A stretch of DNA of 64,000 bases from CAKOTZ01 sp964489885 (GTDB lineage Bacteria; Bacillota; Clostridia; TANB77; CAG-508). Below, piece after piece: positions 18,560 to 26,579 of this stretch (positions are counted from its first letter, which is position 1; every line of letters starts with the position of its first letter). The notes under the pieces were generated by a model, which saw only the letters and a program-made list of their open reading frames with translations, did not search any database and was not told where the DNA came from. The stretch covers positions 21,069 through 85,068 of the forward strand of contig CAZAZX010000006.1 in NCBI GenBank assembly GCA_964489885.1, written 5' to 3'. The translations under genes were made by a program, and so were the position numbers.

Positions 18560-18875
18560 TAGCGTCACCCCCATAAATTATTTTTTCAATACCATTAATA
18601 AAATTTTTATCTTTTATTGCAAATACTACTTTATTTTCTTTACCAATTGCATGGCTTAAATCATCTTTTAATCCAATAGATAAATATTTCAAATTGTTCT
18701 TATCACATATAAATTTTACATTTTTTTTAGTTTTTTCTGATGCATCTTCTGCAACAATTACTAATTTTACTTTTTTGAATTTTATACTATCTAAAACTGC
18801 ATCCATTCCACATACGACTTTTCCGCTTCTGGCTGCTAATCCTAGCAGACCATAAACTTTATTCAGATTTATCAA
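18552..18875 (-). CDS. ylxQ: L7Ae-family ribosomal protein YlxQ
   Basis: 107 residues. The L7Ae/L30e/S12e/Gadd45 fold is marked by GLAARSGKVVCGMDAVLDSI near the start and VIVAEDASEKTKKNV. It is an RNA-binding protein of unclear role, always found between ylxR and infB in Firmicutes. Overlaps ylxR upstream by 17 bases and the infB start by 8 bases. Confidence 0.93.
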   Translation of the reverse strand: MINLNKVYGLLGLAARSGKVVCGMDAVLDSIKFKKVKLVIVAEDASEKTKKNVKFICDKNNLKYLSIGLKDDLSHAIGKENKVVFAIKDKNFINGIEKIIYGGDAIG

Positions 18876-19134
18876 TAATTACACCTCTTAGTTCATCATA
18901 TATTTCATCACTAATATTAATTTCAAATGCACGTTCTAATTTTTTTGTTTTTTTTGCTTTATTTAAACAATCTATGTTATCACAAATATAAGCTCCTCTT
19001 CCATTTAGTTTTCCTGTTCTGTCAAGCTTTATTGTTCCATCGGTTGTCCTAACAATTCTAACTAACTCTCTCTTATCTTTTTTTGTATTACACCCTACAC
19101 ACGTTCTTTGTGGTTGTTTTTTCAAAGTATTCAC
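18859..19134 (-). CDS. ylxR: YlxR / RNase P modulator RnpM (DUF448)
   Basis: 91 residues with RTCVGCNTKKDKRELVRIVR and KLNGRGAYICDNIDCLNKA, the conserved basic RNA-binding motif of YlxR, reported to modulate RNase P in Bacillus. The conserved Cys pair in CVGC plus CDNIDC is intact. Lies between nusA and ylxQ. Confidence 0.94.
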   Translation of the reverse strand: MNTLKKQPQRTCVGCNTKKDKRELVRIVRTTDGTIKLDRTGKLNGRGAYICDNIDCLNKAKKTKKLERAFEINISDEIYDELRGVIIDKSE

Positions 19135-19158
19135 CTCTTTTTAAAGTTTAGGTTTTTA

Positions 19159-20289
19159 TCATTCCTCAATACTTTCTGTAGTTTCTTGTTTTTCCTCTAC
19201 ATCTTCTACAATTTCTTCATCTTCATCCATTTTTTCTAATAATTCTCTAAATTGTGTTTCACTTTTTATATCAATTTTCCAATTTGTAAGCCTTGCAGCT
19301 AGTCTTGCATTTTGTCCAGATTTTCCAATTGCAAGTGAAAGTTGATCATCTGGAACAATTACCTGTGCTGTTCTTTCTTCTTTTATATCAACTGCTAAAA
19401 CTTTTGCAGGTAACAATGCTGAAGAAATAAATATTGCTGGATCTTCATTCCATTCTATAACATCAATTTTTTCTCCATTTAACTCTGTAATAATATTTTG
19501 GATTCTTATTCCCTTTTGTCCTACACATGAGCCAACTGGATCAATATTAGGATTTTCAGAATATACAGCTACTTTACTCCTGTTTCCAGCATCTCTTGAT
19601 ACACTTTTTATTTCTATAACGCCTTCATATATTTCAGGTATTTCAAATTCAAAAAGTTTTCGTACAAAGTCAGGATGACTTCTTGAAACAACTATTTGAG
19701 GATTTCCCTTTGCTCCCTTTGTTACATCTACTACGTATACTCTTATTTTATCATTTACATGATATTGTTCTGTAGAAACTTGCTCCTTTAAAGGCATAAC
19801 ACCTTCAATTCTTCCTAAGTCTAAAAATATAACATTTTTATCTACTTTTTGAATAATTCCTGTAAGAATTTCTCCTTTTCTATCTGTGTATTCAGAAAAT
19901 ATATATTCTCTTTCTGCTTCTCTTATTTTTTGAATAACAACTTGTTTTGCTGTTTGAGCAGCAATTCTTCCAAACTTCTTTGGGATTATTTCTACTTCTG
20001 CTGTATCTCCTATTTTATACTTTTTACTTATTTTTTTTGCATCTTCCAGAGAAATTTGTAAATTAGGATTTTCAACTTTATCTGTTACTTCTTTTAATGA
20101 ATAAACATAGATTTGTCCTTCTTCCGCATCTATTACAACTTTAACATTATCTGCAGAATCATAATTTTTCTTATATGCAGTAACAAGAGATGTTTCTAGT
20201 GATTCAATAAGATAGTCTTTTTTTATCCCTTTTTCTTTTTCTAATTCCTCCATTGCTAAAAGTAATTCTTTACTTTCTGATAATTTCAT
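19159..20289 (-). CDS. nusA: Transcription termination/antitermination factor NusA
   Basis: 376 residues: N-terminal RNA-polymerase-binding domain (about 1-125), S1 domain (about 135-200, GEILTGIIQKVDKNVIFLDL), then two KH domains (KVAVYSENPNIDPVGSCVGQ with the GxxG loop, and LSLAIGKSGQNARLAARLTN). An acidic C-terminal tail DEDEEIVEDVEEKQ follows. It lacks the extra C-terminal repeats of enterobacteria, as usual in Firmicutes. Controls pausing and termination. Second gene of the operon. Confidence 0.96.
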   Translation of the reverse strand: MKLSESKELLLAMEELEKEKGIKKDYLIESLETSLVTAYKKNYDSADNVKVVIDAEEGQIYVYSLKEVTDKVENPNLQISLEDAKKISKKYKIGDTAEVEIIPKKFGRIAAQTAKQVVIQKIREAEREYIFSEYTDRKGEILTGIIQKVDKNVIFLDLGRIEGVMPLKEQVSTEQYHVNDKIRVYVVDVTKGAKGNPQIVVSRSHPDFVRKLFEFEIPEIYEGVIEIKSVSRDAGNRSKVAVYSENPNIDPVGSCVGQKGIRIQNIITELNGEKIDVIEWNEDPAIFISSALLPAKVLAVDIKEERTAQVIVPDDQLSLAIGKSGQNARLAARLTNWKIDIKSETQFRELLEKMDEDEEIVEDVEEKQETTESIEE

Positions 20290-20308
20290 TTTATTTCCTC
20301 CTTTTACT

Positions 20309-20764
20309 TTACCATTTATATACAGTCTTAATTAATGCTATATTATTTCTATCAATATTTATGGTTTCATCATCTGTTTCTAATTGTATTTCGTCATCAC
20401 TAAATTTTTTTAGTATTCCATCAATTATTTTGTTTTTGTTAATAGGTTTAAATAGTTTTATTTCAACTTCTTTATCTAAATTTGCTTCTAAATGTTTATC
20501 TTCTCTTAAAACTTTCTCAATACCTGTAGAAGACACCTCTAAAAAATATTGTTCTTTTATAAAATCGTCTTTATCTAAAATCTCGGATACAATATTTGAA
20601 ACTTTTTCACAATCATCTAGGCTTATTCCCTTTGGGCTATCCAAAAAAACTCTTAAATAATAATATTGTCCTTCTTTTGCATATATTACATCATATAGCT
20701 CATAACCTAATTCCGATATACTTTTTTCTATAAGCTTAGCAACCTTTTTTTCTAAACCAGTCAA
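20309..20764 (-). CDS. rimP: Ribosome maturation factor RimP
   Basis: 151 residues. Two-domain protein needed for 30S maturation: GYELYDVIYAKEGQYYYLRVFLDSPKGISLDDCEKVSNIVSE is broken here only for brevity and is found across residues 19-60. EVSSTGIEKVLRED is the domain boundary motif. Starts at TTG 20764, with AAAGGAGGG 6-7 bases upstream. First gene of the operon. Confidence 0.95.
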   Translation of the reverse strand: MTGLEKKVAKLIEKSISELGYELYDVIYAKEGQYYYLRVFLDSPKGISLDDCEKVSNIVSEILDKDDFIKEQYFLEVSSTGIEKVLREDKHLEANLDKEVEIKLFKPINKNKIIDGILKKFSDDEIQLETDDETINIDRNNIALIKTVYKW

Positions 20765-20787
20765 AATAACCCTCCTTTATACCTTTT

Positions 20788-20812
20788 AAGAGCAGGCTTT
20801 TTGCCTGCTCTT
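20788..20812 (-). promoter_or_regulatory. Leader hairpin of the rimP-nusA operon
   Basis: AAGAGCAGGC (20788-20797) pairs perfectly with GCCTGCTCTT (20803-20812) with a 5-base loop, 24 bases before rimP and after the promoter. No U-run follows on the minus strand, so it is not a plain terminator. A leader structure recognised by NusA or protecting the mRNA is possible. Confidence 0.55.
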
Positions 20813-20837
20813 ATGTTTCGTTATATATTGCTTTTCT

Positions 20838-20866
20838 ATTATACCCTATTTTCAGCCATTTAGCAA
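20838..20866 (-). promoter_or_regulatory. Promoter of the rimP-nusA-infB-truB operon
   Basis: Minus strand TTGCTA (20861-20866), 17-base spacer, TATAAT (20838-20843). It is the only good promoter upstream of an operon of eight closely spaced genes. Confidence 0.7.
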
Positions 20867-20915
20867 GTTTTTTAGAAAAAAATTATTATTTATAAAGAAG
20901 AGGTCAAATGTGAGC

Positions 20916-21078
20916 AATTGGGGACGGAGGATTTTAATCAATTGGGGACGGAGGATTTTAATCAATTGGGGACGGAGGATTTTTAATCAATTGGGGACGG
21001 AGGATTTTTGCTTATTTCCAATAAGCAAAAATCCTCCGTCCCCAATTGATTAAAAATCCTCCGTCCCCAATTGATTAT
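20916..21078. repeat. Tandem plus inverted GGGGACGGAGGATTTT repeats forming a perfect 57-bp hairpin
   Basis: Four direct copies of a unit of about 25 bases (ATTGGGGACGGAGGATTTT with AATCA links) start near 20916. Two inverted copies follow. Left arm 20960-21016 and right arm 21020-21076 are perfect reverse complements with the 3-base loop TCC. The right end TTGATT (21071-21076) also serves as -35 of orphan cassette a. Likely a replicating palindrome (REP/RAYT-like) array. Confidence 0.9.
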
Positions 21079-21098
21079 TTAGCGCTTTATGCTATAAT
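21071..21098 (+). promoter_or_regulatory. Promoter of orphan cassette a
   Basis: TTGATT (21071-21076), 16-base spacer, TATAAT (21093-21098). The -35 lies in the last copy of the hairpin repeat. Confidence 0.6.
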
Positions 21099-21170
21099 AT
21101 ATATATATGGTATACATAGTTTTGTCATGCTTTCGTATTATTATGTTTGGTGCAAAAAGAGGTGATTTTT

Positions 21171-21437
21171 ATGCTTGGTTCGGAAATGGGATTTCCGATG
21201 TTTATCATCGTTTTTCTCCTTAAGATTTTCGCCCTTTTTTTGGTCTGGAAACTGGTAGTTTACATTGGGAAACGTGTGGACATCTCCAAATGGCTACCAA
21301 AAATTGCCTTGATTGTTGGTTGTGCGATTTACGCATGGCTTACGATTACAGGCATTATCGAAATGAACGGTGATTTGATTTTCATCAGTTTCATCGTGCC
21401 GTGTTTTTTAGCTACAATGTATATAGTAACAAAATAA
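21171..21437 (+). CDS. Orphan cassette a: small membrane protein of unknown function
   Basis: 88 residues from ATG 21171, chosen because GAGGTG stands 6 bases upstream; a longer in-frame TTG start at 21147 lacks a ribosome site. Three membrane helices (about 6-26, 38-58, 66-86) with KRVDISKWLPK between the first two. I do not recognise the family. Codon use is unlike its neighbours (many G/C third positions). The gene stands alone with its own promoter. Its 5' leader (21128-21144) is complementary to the stop region (21434-21450), 16 of 17 positions, and a hairpin without U-run follows (21453-21482). It shares this plan with the orphans at 50741, 53415 and 61644. Confidence 0.7.
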   Translation: MLGSEMGFPMFIIVFLLKIFALFLVWKLVVYIGKRVDISKWLPKIALIVGCAIYAWLTITGIIEMNGDLIFISFIVPCFLATMYIVTK

Positions 21438-21452
21438 CAATACGAAAGCAGA

Positions 21453-21482
21453 ATGGAGTAGATGTTTATTTATCTACTCCAT
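21453..21482. terminator. Hairpin between orphan a and the convergent sortase gene
   Basis: ATGGAGTAGAT (21453-21463) pairs with ATCTACTCCAT (21472-21482). There is no U-run on either side, and it overlaps the last codons of the sortase. It may stabilise 3' ends more than terminate. Confidence 0.5.
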
Positions 21483-22193
21483 TTCTCTTGCCTTAACTAT
21501 AATTCTGTTTCCATTGATATTATTACACGTTACTAAGGTTACTTCTCTTTTTCCATTTGTATCTTGATTTGTACATGATATGTCATCAATATTTGTTTCA
21601 AAAACCTTATAAATCTTATAATACTTGTAACTTCCCCTATTATCATAAATAGTTATTACATCCCCAGTTTTCAATTTTTCTATTTTGCTAAAAAATCTAT
21701 TATCATCGTAATTATGTGCAGCAATACATAAATTTCCAACTTCATTAGGATATGGTCCATAAAACCTACATGGAGATATTTTTAAATATTCATCATTAAT
21801 AACTGATAGAATTGGATAACTTATTTTTATTCTATCTATTTTTATTATTCCTGTTACTAAGCTTTGGGAATCGTTATTTACATTTGAAACAGAATATGAA
21901 TTATTTTTTGAATACAAAGTAGAAATATTATATGTTTCTGATAAACTTTGAGATATTTTTTCATTCATAACTCTATTTCTATATTCATTAATATAAATAG
22001 AAAAAGACAATGTTATACCCATAACACAAATTACTAAAAAACTAAAATATGCCCATATATGCTTATTCTCTTTTTTCTTTTTGTGGTGGGTCAGGTTCTT
22101 ATATTTTCTTTTAATTGTTTTTTTATTGTTTAAATTTGTTACTAATATTTGATTCATAAACTTATTTTTAGCAAAATATTTAGTTATATGCAT
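21474..22193 (-). CDS. Sortase, third copy
   Basis: 239 residues. A long basic N-terminal cytoplasmic part (THHKKKKENKH) precedes a membrane helix (about 47-68), a linker and the sortase fold. Catalytic His is in NLCIAAHNYDDN, catalytic Cys in VTLVTCNNINGNR, Arg in the same segment. Same class as the sortases at 12004 and 40044 (the ending NRIIVKARE is shared with 12004). ATG 22193 has no good ribosome site; ATG at residue 13 is an alternative. Likely substrate: the LPKTG protein at 22237, whose gene lies directly upstream with a terminator between. Confidence 0.88.
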   Translation of the reverse strand: MHITKYFAKNKFMNQILVTNLNNKKTIKRKYKNLTHHKKKKENKHIWAYFSFLVICVMGITLSFSIYINEYRNRVMNEKISQSLSETYNISTLYSKNNSYSVSNVNNDSQSLVTGIIKIDRIKISYPILSVINDEYLKISPCRFYGPYPNEVGNLCIAAHNYDDNRFFSKIEKLKTGDVITIYDNRGSYKYYKIYKVFETNIDDISCTNQDTNGKREVTLVTCNNINGNRIIVKAREME

Positions 22194-22224
22194 AAAAAAA
22201 AGAAGATAGCCTTTTTAGCTATCT
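22193..22224 (-). terminator. Terminator after the LPKTG stalk gene
   Basis: Minus-strand AGATAGC pairs with GCTATCT (22218-22224 with 22204-22210) and is followed by CTTCTTTTTTTT. It separates the structural gene from its sortase, as in surface operon 1. Confidence 0.7.
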
Positions 22225-22236
22225 CCAAAAATATAA

Positions 22237-22722
22237 TTAATACTGAATACTATTATATTCTCTAATCTTTTTATAAGCAAAAATTGCTCCAGCAACACAT
22301 GCTAACATAATAAATACTATTGAATAGTCAATACCTGTTTTAGGTAGTGAGCTATTTCCATAAGTAGATGTATTGTTTGTTTTGCTAGTATTTCCTGTAC
22401 TACCACTCATTGTAGATGTAGAAATATTTTTATTATTTGTACTTGGTGCACTAATTTGAGGTGTAGAAGGTGTTCCCGTAGTTCCAGTAGTACCAGTACC
22501 CGTAATTCCAGTAGTACCTGTACCCGTAATTCCAGTGGTACCTGTACCAGTAATTCCAGTTGTTCCTGTTGTGCCACTAGTACCTGTTGTTCCTGGAGTA
22601 GTTGTTGTAGCTGCTGAAGGCACTGTTGGAACACTTGTAGCAAATACCGCTGTTCCCATTTGCAATACAGCTAACATAACTATCATAACTAATAAAATTT
22701 TTACATTTTTCATTTTCAACAT
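22237..22722 (-). CDS. Wall-anchored Thr/Gly-repeat stalk protein with LPKTG
   Basis: 161 residues: signal peptide (about 1-29, ending VFA-TS), then a low-complexity stalk with repeats of GTTGITGT (three near-identical GITGTGTT units at about residues 55-80), a Ser/Thr/Asn-rich part, then LPKTG, a membrane helix and KKIREYN. No globular domain is visible, so it is a spacer or a small fibrous surface protein. The nucleotide repeats could expand or contract. The next gene downstream is a sortase (21474). Confidence 0.83.
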   Translation of the reverse strand: MLKMKNVKILLVMIVMLAVLQMGTAVFATSVPTVPSAATTTTPGTTGTSGTTGTTGITGTGTTGITGTGTTGITGTGTTGTTGTPSTPQISAPSTNNKNISTSTMSGSTGNTSKTNNTSTYGNSSLPKTGIDYSIVFIMLACVAGAIFAYKKIREYNSIQY

Positions 22723-22864
22723 ATCTTTTGCTCCTTTTTAAAATTTTCTCATACATTTAGTATAAATAATCTACTATTATTTATACTACAAAAAGTAACA
22801 GAATGCAATACTTTTTTCATAATTTTATAAAAATGTTTTGTATATTTTTGAAATTAATTCCATT

Positions 22865-23953
22865 TTATACATTAAATCTAAATAAAACAATGTCTCCATC
22901 TTGCATTATGTATTCCTTTCCTTCTGAACGGATTAATCCTTTTTCTCTTGCAACCTGCATACTTCCACTTTTCACTAAATCATCATAAGACACAACTTCA
23001 GCTCTTATGAATCCTTTTTGAATATCTGTGTGAATTTTGCCTGCAGCTTCTGGTGCCTTTGTTCCTTTTTTTATTGTCCATGCTCTGACTTCAGGTTCCC
23101 CTGCTGTTAAGAATGACATTAATCCTAATAAATCATAACTTGCTTTGATTACTTTGTCTAATCCAGATTCTTTAAGTCCTAATTCCTCAAGCATTTCTTT
23201 TTTATCATCTTTATCCAAGATTGTTAGTTCTTCTTCAATTTTTACACAAAGAGGAATAACTTGAGCATTTTCGTTTTTCGCATATTCTCTAACTAATTTT
23301 ACATTTTCGTTATCTTCTTTTCCAATATCATCTTCAGAAATGTTTGCAATATAAAGAATTGGCTTTGCTGTTAAAAGTAATAATTCTTTAATAATTTCTT
23401 TATCTTCATCTGAAAAATCCATACTTCTTGCAGGTTTTCCATCTTCTAAATTTTGCTTAATCCTTTCTAATAGTTCAATTTCTATTTGATATTTTTTATC
23501 TGCTTTAAGCATTTTTTTTGCCTTATCAAGTCTTTTGTCTACTGTTTCTATATCTGCAAAAATTAATTCTAAATTAATAGTTTCTATATCTCTTATTGGA
23601 TTAATGCTTCCGTCAACATGAACTATATTTGAATCTTCAAAACAACGAACTACCTCAACAATGCTATCAACTTCACGTATATGTGATAAAAATTTATTTC
23701 CAAGTCCTTCACCTTTACTAGCACCCTTTACTAATCCAGCTATATCAACAAATTCAATAACAGCATGTGTTACTTTCTCTGGATTATACATTTTTGCTAA
23801 TTCATCTAATCTTTCATCTGGTACAGGTACAACTCCCACATTGGGTTCTATTGTGCAAAATGGATAATTTGCACATTCAGCACCCGCATTTGTTATAGCA
23901 TTAAACATCGTACTTTTACCAACATTTGGTAACCCAACAATTCCTAGTTTCAA
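22865..23953 (-). CDS. ychF: Redox-regulated ATPase YchF (Obg-like)
   Basis: 362 residues. P-loop GLPNVGKSTMFNAIT at the start, then NYPFCTIEPNVGVVPVPD, DIAGLVKGASKGEGLGNKF (G3) and NISEDD in place of the NKxD motif, which explains ATP preference in this family. The C-terminal TGS domain contains AGKIHTDIQKGFIRAEVV. It binds ribosomes; role in stress. Normal length, no anomaly. Confidence 0.95.
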   Translation of the reverse strand: MKLGIVGLPNVGKSTMFNAITNAGAECANYPFCTIEPNVGVVPVPDERLDELAKMYNPEKVTHAVIEFVDIAGLVKGASKGEGLGNKFLSHIREVDSIVEVVRCFEDSNIVHVDGSINPIRDIETINLELIFADIETVDKRLDKAKKMLKADKKYQIEIELLERIKQNLEDGKPARSMDFSDEDKEIIKELLLLTAKPILYIANISEDDIGKEDNENVKLVREYAKNENAQVIPLCVKIEEELTILDKDDKKEMLEELGLKESGLDKVIKASYDLLGLMSFLTAGEPEVRAWTIKKGTKAPEAAGKIHTDIQKGFIRAEVVSYDDLVKSGSMQVAREKGLIRSEGKEYIMQDGDIVLFRFNV

Positions 23954-23974
23954 TTAAAATTACTCCTTTTCTTG

Positions 23975-25111
23975 TTAATCTCCTAAACAAATCCCTATGT
24001 CTCTTGCTGTGTTCATTAAATCACAATCCATTGGTACTTTTCTTATATTACTCTCCTTTGTATTTCCTGAAACAGCTCCGATTTGCTTGTTATTACCTAC
24101 AACATCTTCTAAGCTTACATAATCTAATCTTCCATTTTTTATAACAACCAATGTACCAAACTTTCCTTCCAAAGCTAATCTCATTGCTTTTGCTCCATAT
24201 TTCGTTGAAAGTGTTCTGTCAAAAGCTGTAGGTGTTCCACCTCTTTGAACATAACCTAAAGTTGTGTTTCTTGCTTCGAGTCCTGTTAATTCTTGTAATT
24301 GTTGTGCAACTATATTTCCAATTCCACCAAGTTTATTATTATCAACGCCTTCTCCATTATTTCTTACATTTTGAACTGTTATAGTTCCACCTTTAGGAAT
24401 TGCTCCTTCAGACACAACTACAAGGCTGAAATTTTTCCCTTCATTTTTTCTTTGATTAATTTTTTCAACTACTTTATTCAAGTCATAAGGAATTTCAGGT
24501 ATAAGTGCTACATCTGCACCACCTGCAACAGCAGCTTCTAATGCAATCCAACCCGCATATCTGCCCATTGTTTCTAGTACCATAATTCTATGATGAGTTT
24601 CTCCTGTTGTGTGAAGTCTATCAAGTGCTTCCATTGCAACAGATACTGCAGTATTATATCCAAAAGTAATTTCAGTACAAGCAACATCATTGTCAATAGT
24701 TTTAGGAACTCCAATAACATTTATTCCCTTAGTTGAAAAATCCCTTGCTGACTTTAAAGTTCCGTCTCCTCCTAAAGTAAATAAACAATCAATTTCATCA
24801 TTTTTTAAATTTTGTATACATTTATCAGATAAATCTTTATATACAACTTGTCCATTTTCTTCAACTTTATAATTAAATATATTAGCATTAGTTGAAGAAC
24901 CTATAATTGAACCACCCTTGTGTAAAATTCCAGAAGCTAAATGCGTTCCAATTAAATCTACATATTCATTTCTAAGTAGCCCGCGATATCCATCTATAAA
25001 ACCATAACATTCAACTCCAGCATTTTTTGCAGTAAGCACTATTGCCCTTATTACCGCATTAAATCCTGAAACATCTCCGCCGTTAGCTAAAATTGCTACT
25101 TTTTTTACCAT
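23975..25111 (-). CDS. pfkA: 6-phosphofructokinase (group III, probably ATP-dependent)
   Basis: 378 residues. Glycolytic enzyme phosphorylating fructose 6-phosphate. Motifs: NGGDVSGFNAVIRA, FTLGGDGTLKSARDF, VPKTIDNDV with the catalytic Asp, and MGRYAGWIALEAA. The Gly after GGD favours ATP, while Lys before TIDND (where E. coli has Gly) is typical of the mixed-substrate group III enzymes, so the donor is inferred to be ATP and not proven. It starts at ATG 25111, with GAGGATAG upstream, and is followed 21 bases later by ychF. Confidence 0.92.
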   Translation of the reverse strand: MVKKVAILANGGDVSGFNAVIRAIVLTAKNAGVECYGFIDGYRGLLRNEYVDLIGTHLASGILHKGGSIIGSSTNANIFNYKVEENGQVVYKDLSDKCIQNLKNDEIDCLFTLGGDGTLKSARDFSTKGINVIGVPKTIDNDVACTEITFGYNTAVSVAMEALDRLHTTGETHHRIMVLETMGRYAGWIALEAAVAGGADVALIPEIPYDLNKVVEKINQRKNEGKNFSLVVVSEGAIPKGGTITVQNVRNNGEGVDNNKLGGIGNIVAQQLQELTGLEARNTTLGYVQRGGTPTAFDRTLSTKYGAKAMRLALEGKFGTLVVIKNGRLDYVSLEDVVGNNKQIGAVSGNTKESNIRKVPMDCDLMNTARDIGICLGD

Positions 25112-25225
25112 CTAACTATCCTCCATAAAACTCCTCGTCATTTTTAAATTTGCTAATTTAAGATAAAGTAAACACTGCTTTCAACCGACTGAGGATATAA
25201 TTATTATTTTATTTTTAACTCGATT

Positions 25226-26383
25226 TTATTCTTTCATTTCCAAAAGTTTTGTTTTAAGTTCTTCTTCTATTTTGTTTAATTCGATTTCAGCTTGTGCTCT
25301 CTTTTCTGCTCCTTCCTTATGTATTTGAACAATATTATCCAAAGTATCTATAATATCTTGATTTGTTTTTTGTAAAGTTTCAATATCAACAATTGCTTTT
25401 TCAGATTCTTTAGCAATTTCTATAGTACCTTGTTTTAACATTTCACTATTCTTTTTAAGCATATCATTTGTCATTTCTGTTACAGCTTTTTGTGCACCTA
25501 ATGCATTTTTTGCATTTGTTAATCCAAGTGCAATAACCATTTGATTTTTCCATAAAGGAATAGTATTTATTAAAGAACTTTGAATTTTTTCAACTAATTC
25601 TGTATCATTATTTTGTATTAAACGAATTTGTGGTGCCATTTGTATTGAAATAATTCTTGTTGTTTTTAAATCATACAATTTTTTCTCGAAACGATTAATT
25701 GCATTTACCATATCATTAACTGCTTGTATATCAACTTGTTCTCCTGATTCCTCAGCCTTTTTACGTAATTCTGGTAAGTCCACATTTTTTAATTCTTCTA
25801 ATTTCTTTTCACCAGCAATTATATATAAAGATAATTCTTTAAAGTATTCAAGATTTTTTTCATACATTGCATCAAATATTGAAATGTCTTTTAACATTTG
25901 AATTTTATGTTGTTCTAATTGCTTTTCAATTGCATCAACATTACTTTCAACTTTACTATATTTTGCAATTAATTTTTCAAGTTGTTTTTTGGCTGAATTA
26001 AAAATACCAAGTACTCCTTTTTTTTCTTCTCCTATTGCAGGTACATCAGAATCAAAATCTTTAATTTCAACAACTAAATCTGTTAAAAGATCTCCGACTT
26101 CTCCAGTACTTTTTGTTTTAACATTATCTAAAACTCCGTCAGAAAATTTTGCAATTTTATTTTGTGCAGAAGAACCATATTGCAATAATTGATTAGTATT
26201 TTTTACGTCTATTTTTGTAATAAAATCATCAATTGCCTTTTTTTCAGGTTCAGATAAAGCATCATAATTTAAAGATTTTTCAACTTTTTCTTCAGATATT
26301 TTCTTTTCTTTTAGCAAATCATTTTCAATTTCTTTAGTATTAACTTCTTGAGGTGCAACAGTTAGTTGAATGTTTTCTTCCAT
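25226..26383 (-). CDS. telA: TelA-family (toxic anion resistance) protein
   Basis: About 385 residues from ATG 26383, chosen because AAAGGA stands 8 bases upstream (ATG 26392 is upstream in frame). All-helical cytoplasmic protein with the TelA core: Q-x-Y/L-x-x-x-x-Q-x-K-I-A-x-F-x-D at residues 60-80 and RLIQNNDTELVEKIQSSLINTIPLWKNQMVIALGL in the second half, given here in part. TelA proteins are linked to tellurite, nisin and other envelope stress, often with TerD-type genes; none are adjacent. Monocistronic. Confidence 0.85.
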   Translation of the reverse strand: MEENIQLTVAPQEVNTKEIENDLLKEKKISEEKVEKSLNYDALSEPEKKAIDDFITKIDVKNTNQLLQYGSSAQNKIAKFSDGVLDNVKTKSTGEVGDLLTDLVVEIKDFDSDVPAIGEEKKGVLGIFNSAKKQLEKLIAKYSKVESNVDAIEKQLEQHKIQMLKDISIFDAMYEKNLEYFKELSLYIIAGEKKLEELKNVDLPELRKKAEESGEQVDIQAVNDMVNAINRFEKKLYDLKTTRIISIQMAPQIRLIQNNDTELVEKIQSSLINTIPLWKNQMVIALGLTNAKNALGAQKAVTEMTNDMLKKNSEMLKQGTIEIAKESEKAIVDIETLQKTNQDIIDTLDNIVQIHKEGAEKRAQAEIELNKIEEELKTKLLEMKE

Positions 26384-26579
26384 TAAAATCATCCTTTCTT
26401 TTCATTTTAAATTTTTCAATTTAATATTTGTTTTATTATATTATTATTGTTTTAAATAGTCAATAAGCTCCTCATACATATTCATTAGCATATTTAACTA
26501 TACATTACGATTTGTTTATAAAAAATTAACTCACACTTGATTAATTCTAGTTAATTTTGCGTTCAATGTTTCTCCTCTT

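Noticed and set aside
20788..20812. Riboswitch upstream of rimP
   Set aside because: Only a simple hairpin; no conserved aptamer motif recognised.
22407..22643. Gln/Leu/Val-rich 78-residue ORF in the LPKTG stalk gene
   Set aside because: Shadow frame of the GTTGITGT repeats.
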